The notes below the pieces were generated by a model, which saw nothing but the letters and a program-made list of their open reading frames with translations, had not been told where the DNA came from and did not search any database. From Streptantibioticus parmotrematis (lineage in GTDB: Bacteria > Actinomycetota > Actinomycetes > Streptomycetales > Streptomycetaceae), in NCBI RefSeq assembly GCF_019890615.1, contig NZ_JAINVZ010000002.1, positions 124,001 through 188,000 on the forward strand: a stretch of 64,000 nucleotides of DNA. The letters are read 5' to 3'. A program made the translations under genes and the position numbers. Of the stretch, positions 7,951 to 15,407 are shown in pieces (position 1 is the stretch's first letter; each line of letters starts with the position of its first letter).

Positions 7951-7996
7951 CGGGCCCGCGGAACGACAGGCGGCGGGCCCGCGGAACGGCAGGCGG
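7951..7996. promoter_or_regulatory. Two 23-bp tandem repeats between divergent PspC and histidine kinase genes
   Basis: Bases 7951-7973 and 7974-7996 are identical except for one base; each contains GCCCGCGGAACG. The repeat length is about two helical turns, so a dimeric regulator would meet both copies on the same DNA face. The site lies between the PspC gene (start 7819) and the kinase (start 8061). A natural guess is an autoregulatory site for the adjacent LuxR-type response regulator; GGAAC also resembles an ECF -35 element. Confidence 0.45.
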
Positions 7997-8060
7997 GGTC
8001 CGGGGTTCTCCGGGGACAACCCTGATGCCGCGACGCCCGCCGCCGTGTGACCATCGAGGC

Positions 8061-9335
8061 ATGTCAGCCACGTCCGCGCCCGCGCCGCCCGCCGGGCCCG
8101 CCCGCGACGCCTCCGACGACCCGCCCCCGCCGCGGCTCTACCGCAGCTCCGAGGGCCGGATCATCGGCGGCGTCGCGCGCGGGCTCGCCGGGCACCTGGG
8201 CCTGCCGGTGACGTGGGTGCGCGTGGTCTTCGTCATCCTGGCCATGTTCGGCGGGCTCGGCGTGCCGCTCTACGCGGTCTTCTGGTTCGTGGTGCCGCTG
8301 GGCATCGGCGGCGTGGACGCGGCGAAGGAGCCCTGGGACGCGCGGTCCTGGCTGGCCGGGCGCAGGCCCGATCGCGGCTCGGTCCTCGCGCTGGTGGTGA
8401 TGCTCGCGGGACTCGCGGTCGTGGTGGACAACCTCCACCTCGGCGTCGCCAACGCCTACGTCTGGCCGATGCTGCTGATCGGCGCGGGCGTCGCGCTGGT
8501 GTGGCGGCAGGCGGACAACGCGCGGCGCGCCCGCTGGGTCGAGATGAGCCGGGGCAAGCGCTTCTGGCCGCTGGCGCGCGGCGTGGGCGGCGTGATCCTG
8601 GTGGCCGCCGGGGTCACCGCGTTCCTCGTGCTCCAGGGATCGGCCCGCCACCTCGGCGCGATCGTGCAGGCGTCGCTGGCCGTGCTGGTCGGCATCGCGC
8701 TGCTCGCCGGACCGTACGTCGTGCGCATCACCCAGGACCTGTCCGACGAACGCATGATGCGCATCCGCGCGCAGGAACGCGCCGAGGTCGCCGCCCACGT
8801 GCACGACTCCGTGCTGCACACCCTCACCCTGATCCAGCGCAACGCCGACGACGCCCGCGAGGTGGCCCGGCTCGCCCGCGCCCAGGAACGCGAGCTGCGC
8901 GCCTGGCTGTACCGGCCCGAGGGCACCGGCCGCGAGGACGAGCCGGACACCCTGGCCGACGCCGTGCGCCGCGCCGCCGCCGAGGTCGAGGACCACCACG
9001 GGGTGCCGGTCGAGGTGGTGTGCGTGGGGGACTGCCCGCTGGAAGGCGCGCTCGGCGCGTTGATGCAGGCGGCGCGTGAGGCGATGGTCAACGCGGCCAA
9101 GTACGGTGGCGACGGGCCGGTGCAGGTCTACGCGGAGGTCGAGGACGGCCGCGTCTTCGTCTCGGTGCGCGACCGCGGTCCCGGCTTCGACCTGGACGCG
9201 GTGCCCGACGACCGCATGGGCGTGCGCGAGTCGATCATCGGCCGCATGCGGCGCAACGGCGGCGAGGCACGGCTGCGCGCCGCGCCCGGCGGGGGAACGG
9301 AAGTCGAGTTGGAGATGGAGAGGTCGGCGGCATGA
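8061..9335 (+). CDS. Sensor histidine kinase with N-terminal PspC domain
   Basis: Encodes 424 residues. A PspC domain lies at about 30-90 (RSSEGRIIGGVARGLAGHLGL), followed by membrane helices near 100-125, 130-150 and 175-225. The kinase core is of the NarL/DesK type: the phosphoacceptor His248 sits in AAHVHDSVLHTLTLIQRNA. The ATPase domain has an N-box (REAMVNAAKYGG) and G-box (VSVRDRGPGFDLDAV), then GGGTEVELEM. It should autophosphorylate and pass phosphate to the response regulator whose ATG overlaps its stop (ATGA). The PspC domain suggests that it senses membrane stress. ATG at 8061 gives a normal N-terminus; the upstream 36 bp have no better start. Confidence 0.93.
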   Translation: MSATSAPAPPAGPARDASDDPPPPRLYRSSEGRIIGGVARGLAGHLGLPVTWVRVVFVILAMFGGLGVPLYAVFWFVVPLGIGGVDAAKEPWDARSWLAGRRPDRGSVLALVVMLAGLAVVVDNLHLGVANAYVWPMLLIGAGVALVWRQADNARRARWVEMSRGKRFWPLARGVGGVILVAAGVTAFLVLQGSARHLGAIVQASLAVLVGIALLAGPYVVRITQDLSDERMMRIRAQERAEVAAHVHDSVLHTLTLIQRNADDAREVARLARAQERELRAWLYRPEGTGREDEPDTLADAVRRAAAEVEDHHGVPVEVVCVGDCPLEGALGALMQAAREAMVNAAKYGGDGPVQVYAEVEDGRVFVSVRDRGPGFDLDAVPDDRMGVRESIIGRMRRNGGEARLRAAPGGGTEVELEMERSAA

Positions 9336-10030
9336 CCGAGGAAACCCAGGGGACCCAGGGGCAGGCGGCCCGTCAGGTGCGGGTCGTGCTCGTCGACGAC
9401 CACCGGATGTTCCGCACCGGGGTGCAGGCGGAGATCGGCGAAACGTCGCGCACCGGCGTGGAGGTCGTGGGCGAGGCGGCCGACGTCGACCAGGCCGTCA
9501 CGGTGGTCACCGCCACCCGGCCCGACGTCGTCCTGCTCGACGTCCACCTGCCGGGCGGCGGGGGCGTCGAAGTGCTGCGCCGCTGCGCGCCGTTGATGGG
9601 CGACGCGGACCACCCGGTGCGCTTCCTCGCGCTGTCGGTCTCGGACGCGGCGGAGGACGTCATCGGCGTGATCCGCGGCGGCGCGCGCGGCTACGTGACG
9701 AAGACGATCACGGGCCCGGACCTGGTCGACAGCGTCTTCCGGGTGGCGGACGGCGACGCGGTGTTCTCCCCGCGCCTGGCGGGCTTCGTCCTCGACGCGT
9801 TCGCCTCGACCGACGCGCCGCCGGTGGACGAGGACCTCGACCGCCTGACCCAGCGCGAACGCGAGGTGCTGCGGCTGATCGCGCGGGGCTACGCGTACAA
9901 GGAGATCGCCAAGCAGCTGTTCATCTCGGTCAAGACCGTCGAGTCCCACGTCTCGGCGGTCCTGCGCAAGCTGCAGCTGTCCAACCGGCATGAGCTGACG
10001 AGGTGGGCGACGGCGCGACGGCTGGTGTGA
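9332..10030 (+). CDS. LuxR/NarL family response regulator
   Basis: Encodes 232 residues. The receiver domain starts at VRVVLVDDHRMFRTG and has the phosphoacceptor Asp70 in VVLLDVHLPGG; the conserved Lys is in GYVTKTITG. A LuxR-type helix-turn-helix follows at about 165-225 (LTQREREVLRLIARGYAYKEIAKQLF, then KTVESHVSAVLRKLQL). The start overlaps the kinase stop by 4 bp, so the two are co-translated. Target genes probably include the divergent PspC operon, where a 23-bp tandem repeat lies. It is a cytoplasmic DNA-binding regulator. Confidence 0.95.
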   Translation: MTEETQGTQGQAARQVRVVLVDDHRMFRTGVQAEIGETSRTGVEVVGEAADVDQAVTVVTATRPDVVLLDVHLPGGGGVEVLRRCAPLMGDADHPVRFLALSVSDAAEDVIGVIRGGARGYVTKTITGPDLVDSVFRVADGDAVFSPRLAGFVLDAFASTDAPPVDEDLDRLTQREREVLRLIARGYAYKEIAKQLFISVKTVESHVSAVLRKLQLSNRHELTRWATARRLV

Positions 10031-10048
10031 ACGCGGACCTGTAAGGGG

Positions 10049-10516
10049 CTAGGGGCTCAACTCCCGCCCGTTCTCGGGGGCTTCGGGCTGAACGGGCGGG
10101 TCGGGCGCCGCGAGTTCGAACCACACCGTCTTCCCGACGCCGTACGGTCTCGGCTCCACGTCCCACGCGTCCGCCAGCGCCTCCACCAGGGCGAGCCCGC
10201 GCCCCGACTCGTCCTCGTCGCCCGCCTCGCGCCGTTTGGGCCACGCGTCACCCGCGTCCGACACTTCTACGCGCAGCCGCCCGCCGCTCAGCACACACCG
10301 CACGCCGATCTCCCGGCCCGGCGAACTCCTCGCATGCGTACACGCGTTGGTCACCAGCTCGCTCACCAGCAACACGGCGGTCTCGATGGCGTCCTCCGCC
10401 AGCTTCCAGTCGTGCGCCCGCGCACGCAGGAGCGCACGGGAGCGCCCGGCGCTGCGGGGTGTGCGCGGGAGCCGCCATTCACATTCACTTGTTCGAGGGG
10501 AAGTTACTGCATTCAC
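10049..10516 (-). CDS. ATP-binding protein, RsbW-like anti-sigma/HATPase_c_2 domain
   Basis: Encodes about 155 residues from GTG 10516. The chain is a single GHKL ATPase domain: LLVSELVTNACTHA (N-box, about 60-73), VEVSDAGDAW (G1 box), GRGLALVEALAD (G2 box) and a C-terminal GKTVWFELAAP strand. Streptomyces has dozens of such stand-alone RsbW-like ATPases, often beside XRE/DUF397 pairs, as here, and their partners are mostly unknown. The start is uncertain: no ribosome site precedes the GTG, and the frame is open back to 10597. It is convergent with the response regulator and divergent from the XRE gene. Confidence 0.82.
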   Translation of the reverse strand: MNAVTSPRTSECEWRLPRTPRSAGRSRALLRARAHDWKLAEDAIETAVLLVSELVTNACTHARSSPGREIGVRCVLSGGRLRVEVSDAGDAWPKRREAGDEDESGRGLALVEALADAWDVEPRPYGVGKTVWFELAAPDPPVQPEAPENGRELSP

Positions 10517-10539
10517 ATCACATACGGTGCGTGTCTGGT

Positions 10540-10583
10540 CGTACGGTCCGGAGTAACGGCTCGTGTACGGCGACGACCGTACG
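10540..10583. promoter_or_regulatory. Repeated TACGG motifs and inverted repeat upstream of the XRE gene
   Basis: CGTACGGT (10540-10547) and ACCGTACG (10576-10583) form an inverted repeat with a 28-bp spacer. ATACGGTG near 10522-10529 and GTGTACGG at 10564-10571 add two more copies of the core. They fill the region between the divergent HATPase and XRE genes, where the XRE protein or a relative could bind. Confidence 0.35.
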
Positions 10584-10615
10584 CGTGAGGTACGCACGGA
10601 GGGTCAGACGATGCG

Positions 10616-11428
10616 ATGAACGACTCCGAACCGCCGATGGCCTGGCGCTACTGCGGCAGCCAGATCAAACTCTGGCGCGAGAAGGCGGGCGTCACACGGG
10701 ACAAGCTCGCCCAGACGGCGAGCTACGAGTACGAGACGATCAAGTCGATGGAGACGGGCAGGAGGAGGCCGACGCTGCGCGTCCTCCAGGTGGCGGACGA
10801 GCTGTGCGGGGCGGGAGGGTTACTGCTCGCCGCGCAGGACTACCTGAAGCCGGAGAAGTTCCCGGCGCGGTCGCGGGAGTTCATGCTCATCGAGGCGGAA
10901 GCGATCACCATCCACTCGTACGAGGCGCTGCTGATCCCGGGCTTGCTCCAGACGGAGGCGTACGCGCGAGCGTTGATCAACGAGAGTTGTCCGCCTCGGG
11001 ATGACGAGACCATTGAGGCGCGGATCGCCGCACGGCTGCAACGACAGGGAAAGTTGACGTGCAAGCCACTCACCCATTGCAGCTTCGTGCTCTACGAGGG
11101 GTCATTGCGATCCCTCGTCGGCGGCCGGGCAGTGATGAAGGAGCAACTGCTGCGGCTAGTCGAGCTGGGCAAGCTGCGCAACGTCTCCATCCAGGTTCTC
11201 CCGGTCGACAAGGGGGCCAACTCGGCAGCACTCGACGGTTCGTTCGTCCTCCTGGAAACGGCCGATCACGAGCACTACGCGTACATCGAGAGCCAGGACA
11301 CGAGCACCCTGTACTCCGATCCTGACAGACTGAGTTCGCTGAGCCAGCGCTATGGCATGATCCGCATGCAGGCCCTCAACGTAGAGGCGTCGGCGGAGTT
11401 CATCAGCAAGCTGGCGGAGGAACTATGA
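10616..11428 (+). CDS. XRE family helix-turn-helix protein with DUF5753 domain
   Basis: Encodes 270 residues. The N-terminal HTH is at about 15-65 (IKLWREKAGVTRDKLAQTAS, YETIKSMETGRRRPT). The rest is the DUF5753 domain (YEALLIPGLLQTEAYARALI, QVLPVDKGANSAALDGSFVLLE) typical of Streptomyces WhiJ/AbaA-like regulators. In such loci an XRE-DUF5753 protein is followed by DUF397 proteins and neighbours an RsbW-like ATPase, exactly as here. Some are linked to development and antibiotic control. GGAGGG lies about 13 nt before ATG 10616. The stop overlaps the next start (ATGA). Confidence 0.93.
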   Translation: MNDSEPPMAWRYCGSQIKLWREKAGVTRDKLAQTASYEYETIKSMETGRRRPTLRVLQVADELCGAGGLLLAAQDYLKPEKFPARSREFMLIEAEAITIHSYEALLIPGLLQTEAYARALINESCPPRDDETIEARIAARLQRQGKLTCKPLTHCSFVLYEGSLRSLVGGRAVMKEQLLRLVELGKLRNVSIQVLPVDKGANSAALDGSFVLLETADHEHYAYIESQDTSTLYSDPDRLSSLSQRYGMIRMQALNVEASAEFISKLAEEL

Positions 11429-11613
11429 GCACCGAACTGGCCTGGTTCAAGTCGAGTTACAGCGACTCTCACGGCGGCAACTGCGTCGAAATCGCCCCTT
11501 GCGCCAATGCCATCCGCGTGCGTGACTCGAAGGACAAGTCCGGGCCGCAGCTCGCCTTCTCGCGTGACGCGTGGGCCGCGTTCGTGGAGTTCGCTGCGAC
11601 TCAGTCCGCGTAG
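11425..11613 (+). CDS. DUF397 domain protein
   Basis: Encodes 62 residues, a single DUF397 domain: WFKSSYSDSHGGNCVEIAP, IRVRDSKDKSGPQL, and WAAFVEFA at the end. DUF397 proteins are small partners of XRE-DUF5753 regulators in streptomycetes; the related WhiJ-locus proteins are thought to modulate DNA binding by the regulator. The start overlaps the XRE stop by 4 bp, so they are co-translated. Confidence 0.93.
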   Translation: MSTELAWFKSSYSDSHGGNCVEIAPCANAIRVRDSKDKSGPQLAFSRDAWAAFVEFAATQSA

Positions 11614-11628
11614 TCCGTAGGAGGGGCC

Positions 11629-12006
11629 ATGGCCGGCGGGTTAGCGTGGTTCAAGTCGAGCTACAGCGACTCGGAGGGCGGTGCCTGCGTCGAAGTCGCC
11701 TTGTCGTGGCGGAAGTCGAGCCACAGTGACGACCAAGGCGGCGCCTGCGTAGAGGTCGCCCTCCCGTGGCAGAAGTCGAGCCACAGCGACTCGCAGGGCG
11801 GCGACTGCGTGGAAGTCGCGCTTCCGTGGCAGAAGTCCAGCCACAGCGACTCCCATGGCGGCGCCTGCGTCGAAGTCGCCGCCTGCGCGGCCATGGTTCA
11901 CGTACGTGATTCCAAGGACCCCGAAGGGCCCCGCCTCGCGTTCATGCCCGACGCCTGGGCCGCGTTCGTCACGTTCGCGTCGGCCCGGGCGTCGTGCGAC
12001 GGCTGA
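11629..12006 (+). CDS. DUF397 protein with fourfold repeat of the N-terminal motif
   Basis: Encodes 125 residues, twice the usual DUF397 length. The motif W-x-KSSxSDxxGGxCVEVA occurs four times at 20-residue spacing (starting about residues 7, 27, 47 and 67). It is followed once by the C-terminal half (VHVRDSKDPEGPRLAFMPDAWAAF). The DNA carries matching 60-bp tandem units. AGGAGGGG lies just upstream of ATG 11629, 15 bp after the previous DUF397 gene, so both are in the XRE operon. Normal DUF397 proteins have one copy, so this is an expanded paralogue, perhaps offering several binding surfaces to the XRE partner. Confidence 0.88.
   Translation: MAGGLAWFKSSYSDSEGGACVEVALSWRKSSHSDDQGGACVEVALPWQKSSHSDSQGGDCVEVALPWQKSSHSDSHGGACVEVAACAAMVHVRDSKDPEGPRLAFMPDAWAAFVTFASARASCDG
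11647..11886. repeat. Four 60-bp tandem repeats inside the DUF397 gene
   Basis: Four in-frame units of 60 bp lie head to tail, each encoding W-x-KSSxSDxxGGxCVEVA plus a two- or three-residue linker. Copies three and four are the closest to each other. The periodicity is exact with no frameshift, which points to duplication kept under coding selection. Confidence 0.85.
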
Positions 12007-12089
12007 CGCTGTGAGGTGAGTCGGCGGGTGCACGTCGGGCTCGGGCGACCCCGGCGCGACCGGCCCCCTCGGCACGGCGGACTCTCCCG

Positions 12090-12872
12090 TCACATGGTCA
12101 GGTCCAGCCATTCCCCGACGGCCAGCGTGTGCGCGCGTTGGCCGGCATACGTGCGCAGTTCACTCTCCGGGTCGGCGACCTCGACGTAGCCCGCGATCTT
12201 GTCCGGCTGCTCCGGCTCGTAGTGGATCGGGACCGCGTACCGGGCGTCGAGGATCTCCGCCGCCGCGGCTGCCTGCCTCGGGTCCAGCGCGGCAGGCAGC
12301 GGGCTCGGCGGCTGGAGGTGCGGCGCGTCGACGACGGCTCCGTTGGCGGGCAGGAACACCGCGTCGAACGGACTGAACCGGCGCGCGATGAGCCACCAGT
12401 AGCCGTGGAACATCGTGTCGCCGCCGTGGAAGACCCGCTGTCCGTCGGCCTCCACCACCCAGTTCAGCTGGGGGTCGCCCAGCCCGTCCACGGCCGGGAC
12501 GGCGGTGACGCGGAACGGCCCGATCTCACGGGTGGACCAGACGTCGACGACAGTGGCCGCCAGCCGGTGCCGGGTCAACTCGCCCTCAGCCAGCAACGTC
12601 GTCATGTTGTCCACGTCATCACCGGGGCCAGGAGCCGGTCGCAGCACCGGCGCTCCCGGTACCAGCACCTCCGCGAGCGCGGGCGCGTCGGTGTGATCCC
12701 GGTGCAGGTGGGTGACCAGCGCGACGTCGACCTTCCCGGTCGGCGCCGCCAGCCACTCGCCGGGCTTCCACGCCGTGAACAGCGGCGAGATGTCCCGCAC
12801 GTAGTCGATCACCAGTCGCTTGCCGCCGGCCTCGATCTCCAGTCCTGCCCAGCCCAACCGTCGCACTCGCAT
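12090..12872 (-). CDS. MBL fold metallo-hydrolase
   Basis: Encodes 260 residues. The metallo-beta-lactamase fold binds two metals: His55, His57, Asp59 and His60 in THLHRDHTD, the later Asp in FHGGDTMFHG, and the C-terminal His in VPIHYEP. The overall layout (MRVRRLGWAGLEIEAGGKRLVIDY) is that of the YycJ/UlaG-like L-ascorbate-6-phosphate lactonase and beta-lactamase-fold group, with unknown substrate. ATG at 12872 has AAGGAG 6 nt upstream. It is divergent from a TetR regulator across 104 bp holding palindromes, so it is probably the regulator's target. Confidence 0.9.
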   Translation of the reverse strand: MRVRRLGWAGLEIEAGGKRLVIDYVRDISPLFTAWKPGEWLAAPTGKVDVALVTHLHRDHTDAPALAEVLVPGAPVLRPAPGPGDDVDNMTTLLAEGELTRHRLAATVVDVWSTREIGPFRVTAVPAVDGLGDPQLNWVVEADGQRVFHGGDTMFHGYWWLIARRFSPFDAVFLPANGAVVDAPHLQPPSPLPAALDPRQAAAAAEILDARYAVPIHYEPEQPDKIAGYVEVADPESELRTYAGQRAHTLAVGEWLDLTM

Positions 12873-12920
12873 CCCGTACTCCTTGGTCTCGTTAATTGGT
12901 CTCGGTGACGGCGGCAAAAT

Positions 12921-12967
12921 TAGCGTACGGACGTTCTCCAAGTAAATAGCGGACGCTCGTACGCTAT
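12921..12967. promoter_or_regulatory. TetR operator candidates between MBL and TetR genes
   Basis: TAGCGTACG (12921-12929) is the exact inverse of CGTACGCTA (12958-12966). A tighter dyad, ATAGCG-N10-CGCTAT, spans 12946-12967, a typical TetR operator size of 22 bp. It overlaps TATGCT (12965-12970), a -10 box 6 nt before the TetR ATG at 12977, so binding would repress TetR itself and the divergent MBL gene. Confidence 0.55.
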
Positions 12968-12976
12968 GCTCGTCGC

Positions 12977-13579
12977 ATGTCGCCACGCCGCTCAGTAGCC
13001 GAAGCGCAGGCCACGAAGGGCCGGATCCTCAGCCGTGCCGCTGAGATCGCCTCCGAGGAGGGGCTGGACGGCATCACCATCGGACGGCTCGCTGAGGCGC
13101 TGGAGATGAGCAAGTCCGGGGTGCACAAGCACTTCGGCACCAAGGAGTCGTTGCAGATTTCCACGCTGGACAAGGCGTTCGTGGACTTCTGGCACCGGGT
13201 GGTCGAGCCCGCGCTGGGCGAACCCCCGGGCCTGCGGCGGCTGCGCGCGGTGTGCGCCAACTCCGTGGGCTATCTGGAAGCGCCGCTGCTGCCCGGCGGC
13301 TGCCTGATGACCGCGGCGCTCACCGAGTACGACGGCCGCCCCGGCCGGGTCCGCGACGCGGTGGCCGAAGTGTGGTCGCGTTGGCGGGAACAGCTGCGGG
13401 CGGACCTGGCCGCGGCGGTGGAGAACGCCGAACTGCCTGCCGGGTTCGACATCGACCAGGCACTGTTCGAGATCGTCGCCGCCGGACTGGCGCTGAACGC
13501 GGCCATGCAGCTCCAGCACGACCGGTCGGCCGCGGGCCGGGCCCGCTTCGCGATCGAACGGGCGTTGAAGCAGTCCTGA
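12977..13579 (+). CDS. TetR/AcrR family transcriptional regulator
   Basis: Encodes 200 residues. The N-terminal DNA-binding domain is clear: ILSRAAEIASEEGLDGITIGRLAEALEMSKSGVHKHFGTKESLQ at about residues 17-60. The C-terminal ligand domain begins near 70 and contains PLLPGGCLMTAALTEYDGRPG, a Gly/Cys pattern seen in the TetR_C group found beside lactonases and hydrolases. The ATG follows TATGCT by 6 nt and lacks a ribosome site, so it is probably leaderless. It likely controls the divergent MBL hydrolase and itself. Confidence 0.93.
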   Translation: MSPRRSVAEAQATKGRILSRAAEIASEEGLDGITIGRLAEALEMSKSGVHKHFGTKESLQISTLDKAFVDFWHRVVEPALGEPPGLRRLRAVCANSVGYLEAPLLPGGCLMTAALTEYDGRPGRVRDAVAEVWSRWREQLRADLAAAVENAELPAGFDIDQALFEIVAAGLALNAAMQLQHDRSAAGRARFAIERALKQS

Positions 13580-13586
13580 CCGCGCG

Positions 13587-13607
13587 TCAGGCCGTTCACC
13601 GGCCTGA
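13587..13607 (+). terminator. Short hairpin after the TetR gene
   Basis: TCAGGCCG (13587-13594) pairs exactly with CGGCCTGA (13600-13607) around TTCAC, 7 nt after the TetR stop. There is no U run. It is a probable terminator. Confidence 0.5.
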
Positions 13608-14087
13608 GAGTTGTCGTCAAATGGCACGCCCTCATCAGGAGTGAGGCGAGGGCGGGGCCAGAACTTCCCGACGGCCTCGACGCGGCCGCGCCGCCGGACC
13701 GGCGATCACGCGGTACGACCGTCGAAAACCGTCGCCCAGCGAGCCGCCGTGGCCGTGCCCTGGCCGCGCGGACGCTGTTCTGGCGGCCGCCATCGGCCCC
13801 GACCTCGGTGAAGACCGGTCCGATCAACGTGCCCCGGGCGGCGGGCACGTCGCCGCGGTACGGACGACGAGCGCTCACCCACCGCGCCCGGCGGGCTCCG
13901 ACGCCGCCCGTCGCAAGAGCACCCCGAACCACCAACTGCCGGGATCAAAGGGCCTCTCGCGGGCCTCTCGCGGAGACCGACTCACAAAACCACGTCCCGA
14001 GCGACTCCCACAGCCGTCCTCAAAAAGCCTTGACCTACTATTGAGTAATAGTCGGCCGAGAGGTGTGGACCGCTATACCCCTTAGTT

Positions 14088-14113
14088 CGTCAAGTTTCCG
14101 AAAATCCTTGACG
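14088..14113. promoter_or_regulatory. 26-bp inverted repeat upstream of the polysaccharide lyase gene
   Basis: CGTCAAG (14088-14094) and CTTGACG (14107-14113) are exact inverses around a 12-nt centre that contains TTTCCGAAA. The site is 148 nt before the lyase start, in an AT-richer region. A sugar-responsive repressor (LacI, GntR or ROK type) is a reasonable guess; none is encoded next door. Confidence 0.4.
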
Positions 14114-14261
14114 ATTCCCCTTTTTCGTTCCCGGGTTGCCTGGACGGTCAACAAAACGTGACCCGGCGAATTGATTGCCGGTTCCTGTCGCCTTCTGGTA
14201 GAAACTGGCGCCGTCGGAGATCCCGGCCGTTCAGCAATCCCCCCACAACCCTGGAGGTCTC

Positions 14262-15008
14262 GTGCCGACGCATGCCCGCAGGAAACCGCGAATCCCCTTG
14301 TTCGCCGTCGCAGCCGCCGCGGTGGCCGTACTGGCGGCCAACACCTGGTCGGCCGAGGCGTCCGAGGTGTGGAACGGTGACGCCTCGCAAGGCACGAAGG
14401 TGTTCGGCAACCTCGACTGCGCGTCGCCGGGGAGCGTCACCCCTGTCGCCGGAACCGACGGACACGGAACGGTCTTCCGCTACACGAAGGCGGTCGGCGT
14501 CTACCGCTGCGAGTCGCGCGGTATACGGGTCGACGGCTCCCGGTACCAGTTCGCCGACAGTCATACGTACTGGTTCGGCTGGCAGCAGAGGTTCGCCGTC
14601 GTGCCCACCGGGAGCGACTGGGTGCCCTGGCAGTGGAAGTCCTATCCGGACGCGGAGCAGGACTACCCCCTGCTGATGACCGTGAGCGACGGCAAGCTCA
14701 ACCTCGTCTACGTCGGCCCGGGCCAGGGCTGGAAGTACATCTGGTCCAAGCCGGTCACCGCCTACGACTGGAACCGGGTGGCGATCGGCATCCACACGTC
14801 CTCCTCCGCCTCCGCCGGCAGCGTCGAGCTGTACTACAACGGAGTCAGGCAGACCTTCACCAACGGCTCCACCAACTACACCGGCCGCACCTGGGACTCC
14901 GCCAACGAACCGAAATGGGGCGTCTACGACCGCGGCGACACAACGCATCTGCTCACCAACTGGGTCGACGGTCTCAAGCTCGGAACCACCTACGCCGACG
15001 TGAGCTGA
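14262..15008 (+). CDS. Secreted polysaccharide lyase-like protein (heparin/glucuronan lyase fold)
   Basis: Encodes 248 residues. A signal peptide is clear: basic MPTHARRKPR, hydrophobic PLFAVAAAAVAVLAANTW, then a likely cut after SAEA. The mature part is rich in Trp, Tyr and Gly and has beta-jelly-roll features seen in the polysaccharide lyase family of heparin lyase I and glucuronan lyase: SHTYWFGWQQRFAV, DWVPWQWKSYPDAEQDYP, VELYYNGVRQTF and KWGVYDRG. It probably cuts a uronic-acid polymer outside the cell; the exact substrate is not clear. GTG 14262 has GGAGG 4-5 nt upstream. The gene stands alone, with two dyads upstream suggesting substrate-controlled expression. Confidence 0.75.
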   Translation: MPTHARRKPRIPLFAVAAAAVAVLAANTWSAEASEVWNGDASQGTKVFGNLDCASPGSVTPVAGTDGHGTVFRYTKAVGVYRCESRGIRVDGSRYQFADSHTYWFGWQQRFAVVPTGSDWVPWQWKSYPDAEQDYPLLMTVSDGKLNLVYVGPGQGWKYIWSKPVTAYDWNRVAIGIHTSSSASAGSVELYYNGVRQTFTNGSTNYTGRTWDSANEPKWGVYDRGDTTHLLTNWVDGLKLGTTYADVS

Positions 15009-15149
15009 GCGGTCGCTCTGCCCGGTATTCGCTCCTGGAACTCGGGGCAGAGCCCGAACACCGGATTTCTGCCGCATTAAGCGGAAATCGCGGAACCCGG
15101 GGGGCGGTTCAGCGGTGACGTCACGTGGTGAACCCCCTTTTCGCGGCGC

Positions 15150-15227
15150 CCGAGGCTGCCATCATCGCCGGGGCCAAGGCTGGAGAGAAACAGCCGTCCG
15201 GCGGCCTGATGGCAGCCTCGGTCTTTT
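15150..15227 (+). terminator. Long structured hairpin (15-bp perfect outer stem) followed by TCTTTT
   Basis: Bases 15150-15164 and 15207-15221 are exact reverse complements. Inside, CGCCGG pairs with CCGGCG, and GGCTG with CAGCC around GAGAGAAA, so most of the 72 nt folds as one rod. TCTTTT follows the 3' arm. It lies 141 nt after the lyase stop and 186 nt before the sigma factor start. A terminator is the simplest reading; a structured small RNA or leader of the sigma operon is also possible. Apart from this, 15009-15407 holds no recognisable gene. Confidence 0.6.
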
Positions 15228-15407
15228 CCGGCGACAGGTTCGACGACAGGTTCAACGACGGGCGAGACGACACCGAGAGGCGTCCACTCCGTAGCCGGGG
15301 ACTTCGGCGTGAGACGTACGGTCGTCGCTGCGCGGTTACGTGAGGACCCTCACACCGATTCCACCTGACCGGTGTCGACCTGGCGGCCCCCGGCGGGCGT
15401 ATCCCTG

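Larger units (their letters stand above)
13580..14261. other. Long intergenic region with an AT-richer promoter zone for the polysaccharide lyase
   Basis: No gene is supported in these 682 bp; the open frames in 13600-14044 lack family features. From about 14020 the sequence becomes markedly less GC-rich than its surroundings. It holds a dyad ACTATT-GAGT-AATAGT (14037-14052) next to TTGACC (14030-14035), and a second inverted repeat CGTCAAG-N12-CTTGACG (14088-14113). Both suit repressor sites for the secreted lyase gene. The composition suggests a regulatory or laterally acquired stretch. Confidence 0.5.

Noticed and set aside
8064-8999. Long minus-strand open frames opposite the histidine kinase, guaA, pcrA and sucCD
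   Set aside because: These are the usual antisense open frames of GC-rich genes; the products are Arg/Ala/Gly/His-rich without any domain.
13611-14044. Short open frames between TetR and the lyase gene
   Set aside because: No ribosome site, no family features, and Arg/Pro-rich composition typical of non-coding GC-rich DNA.
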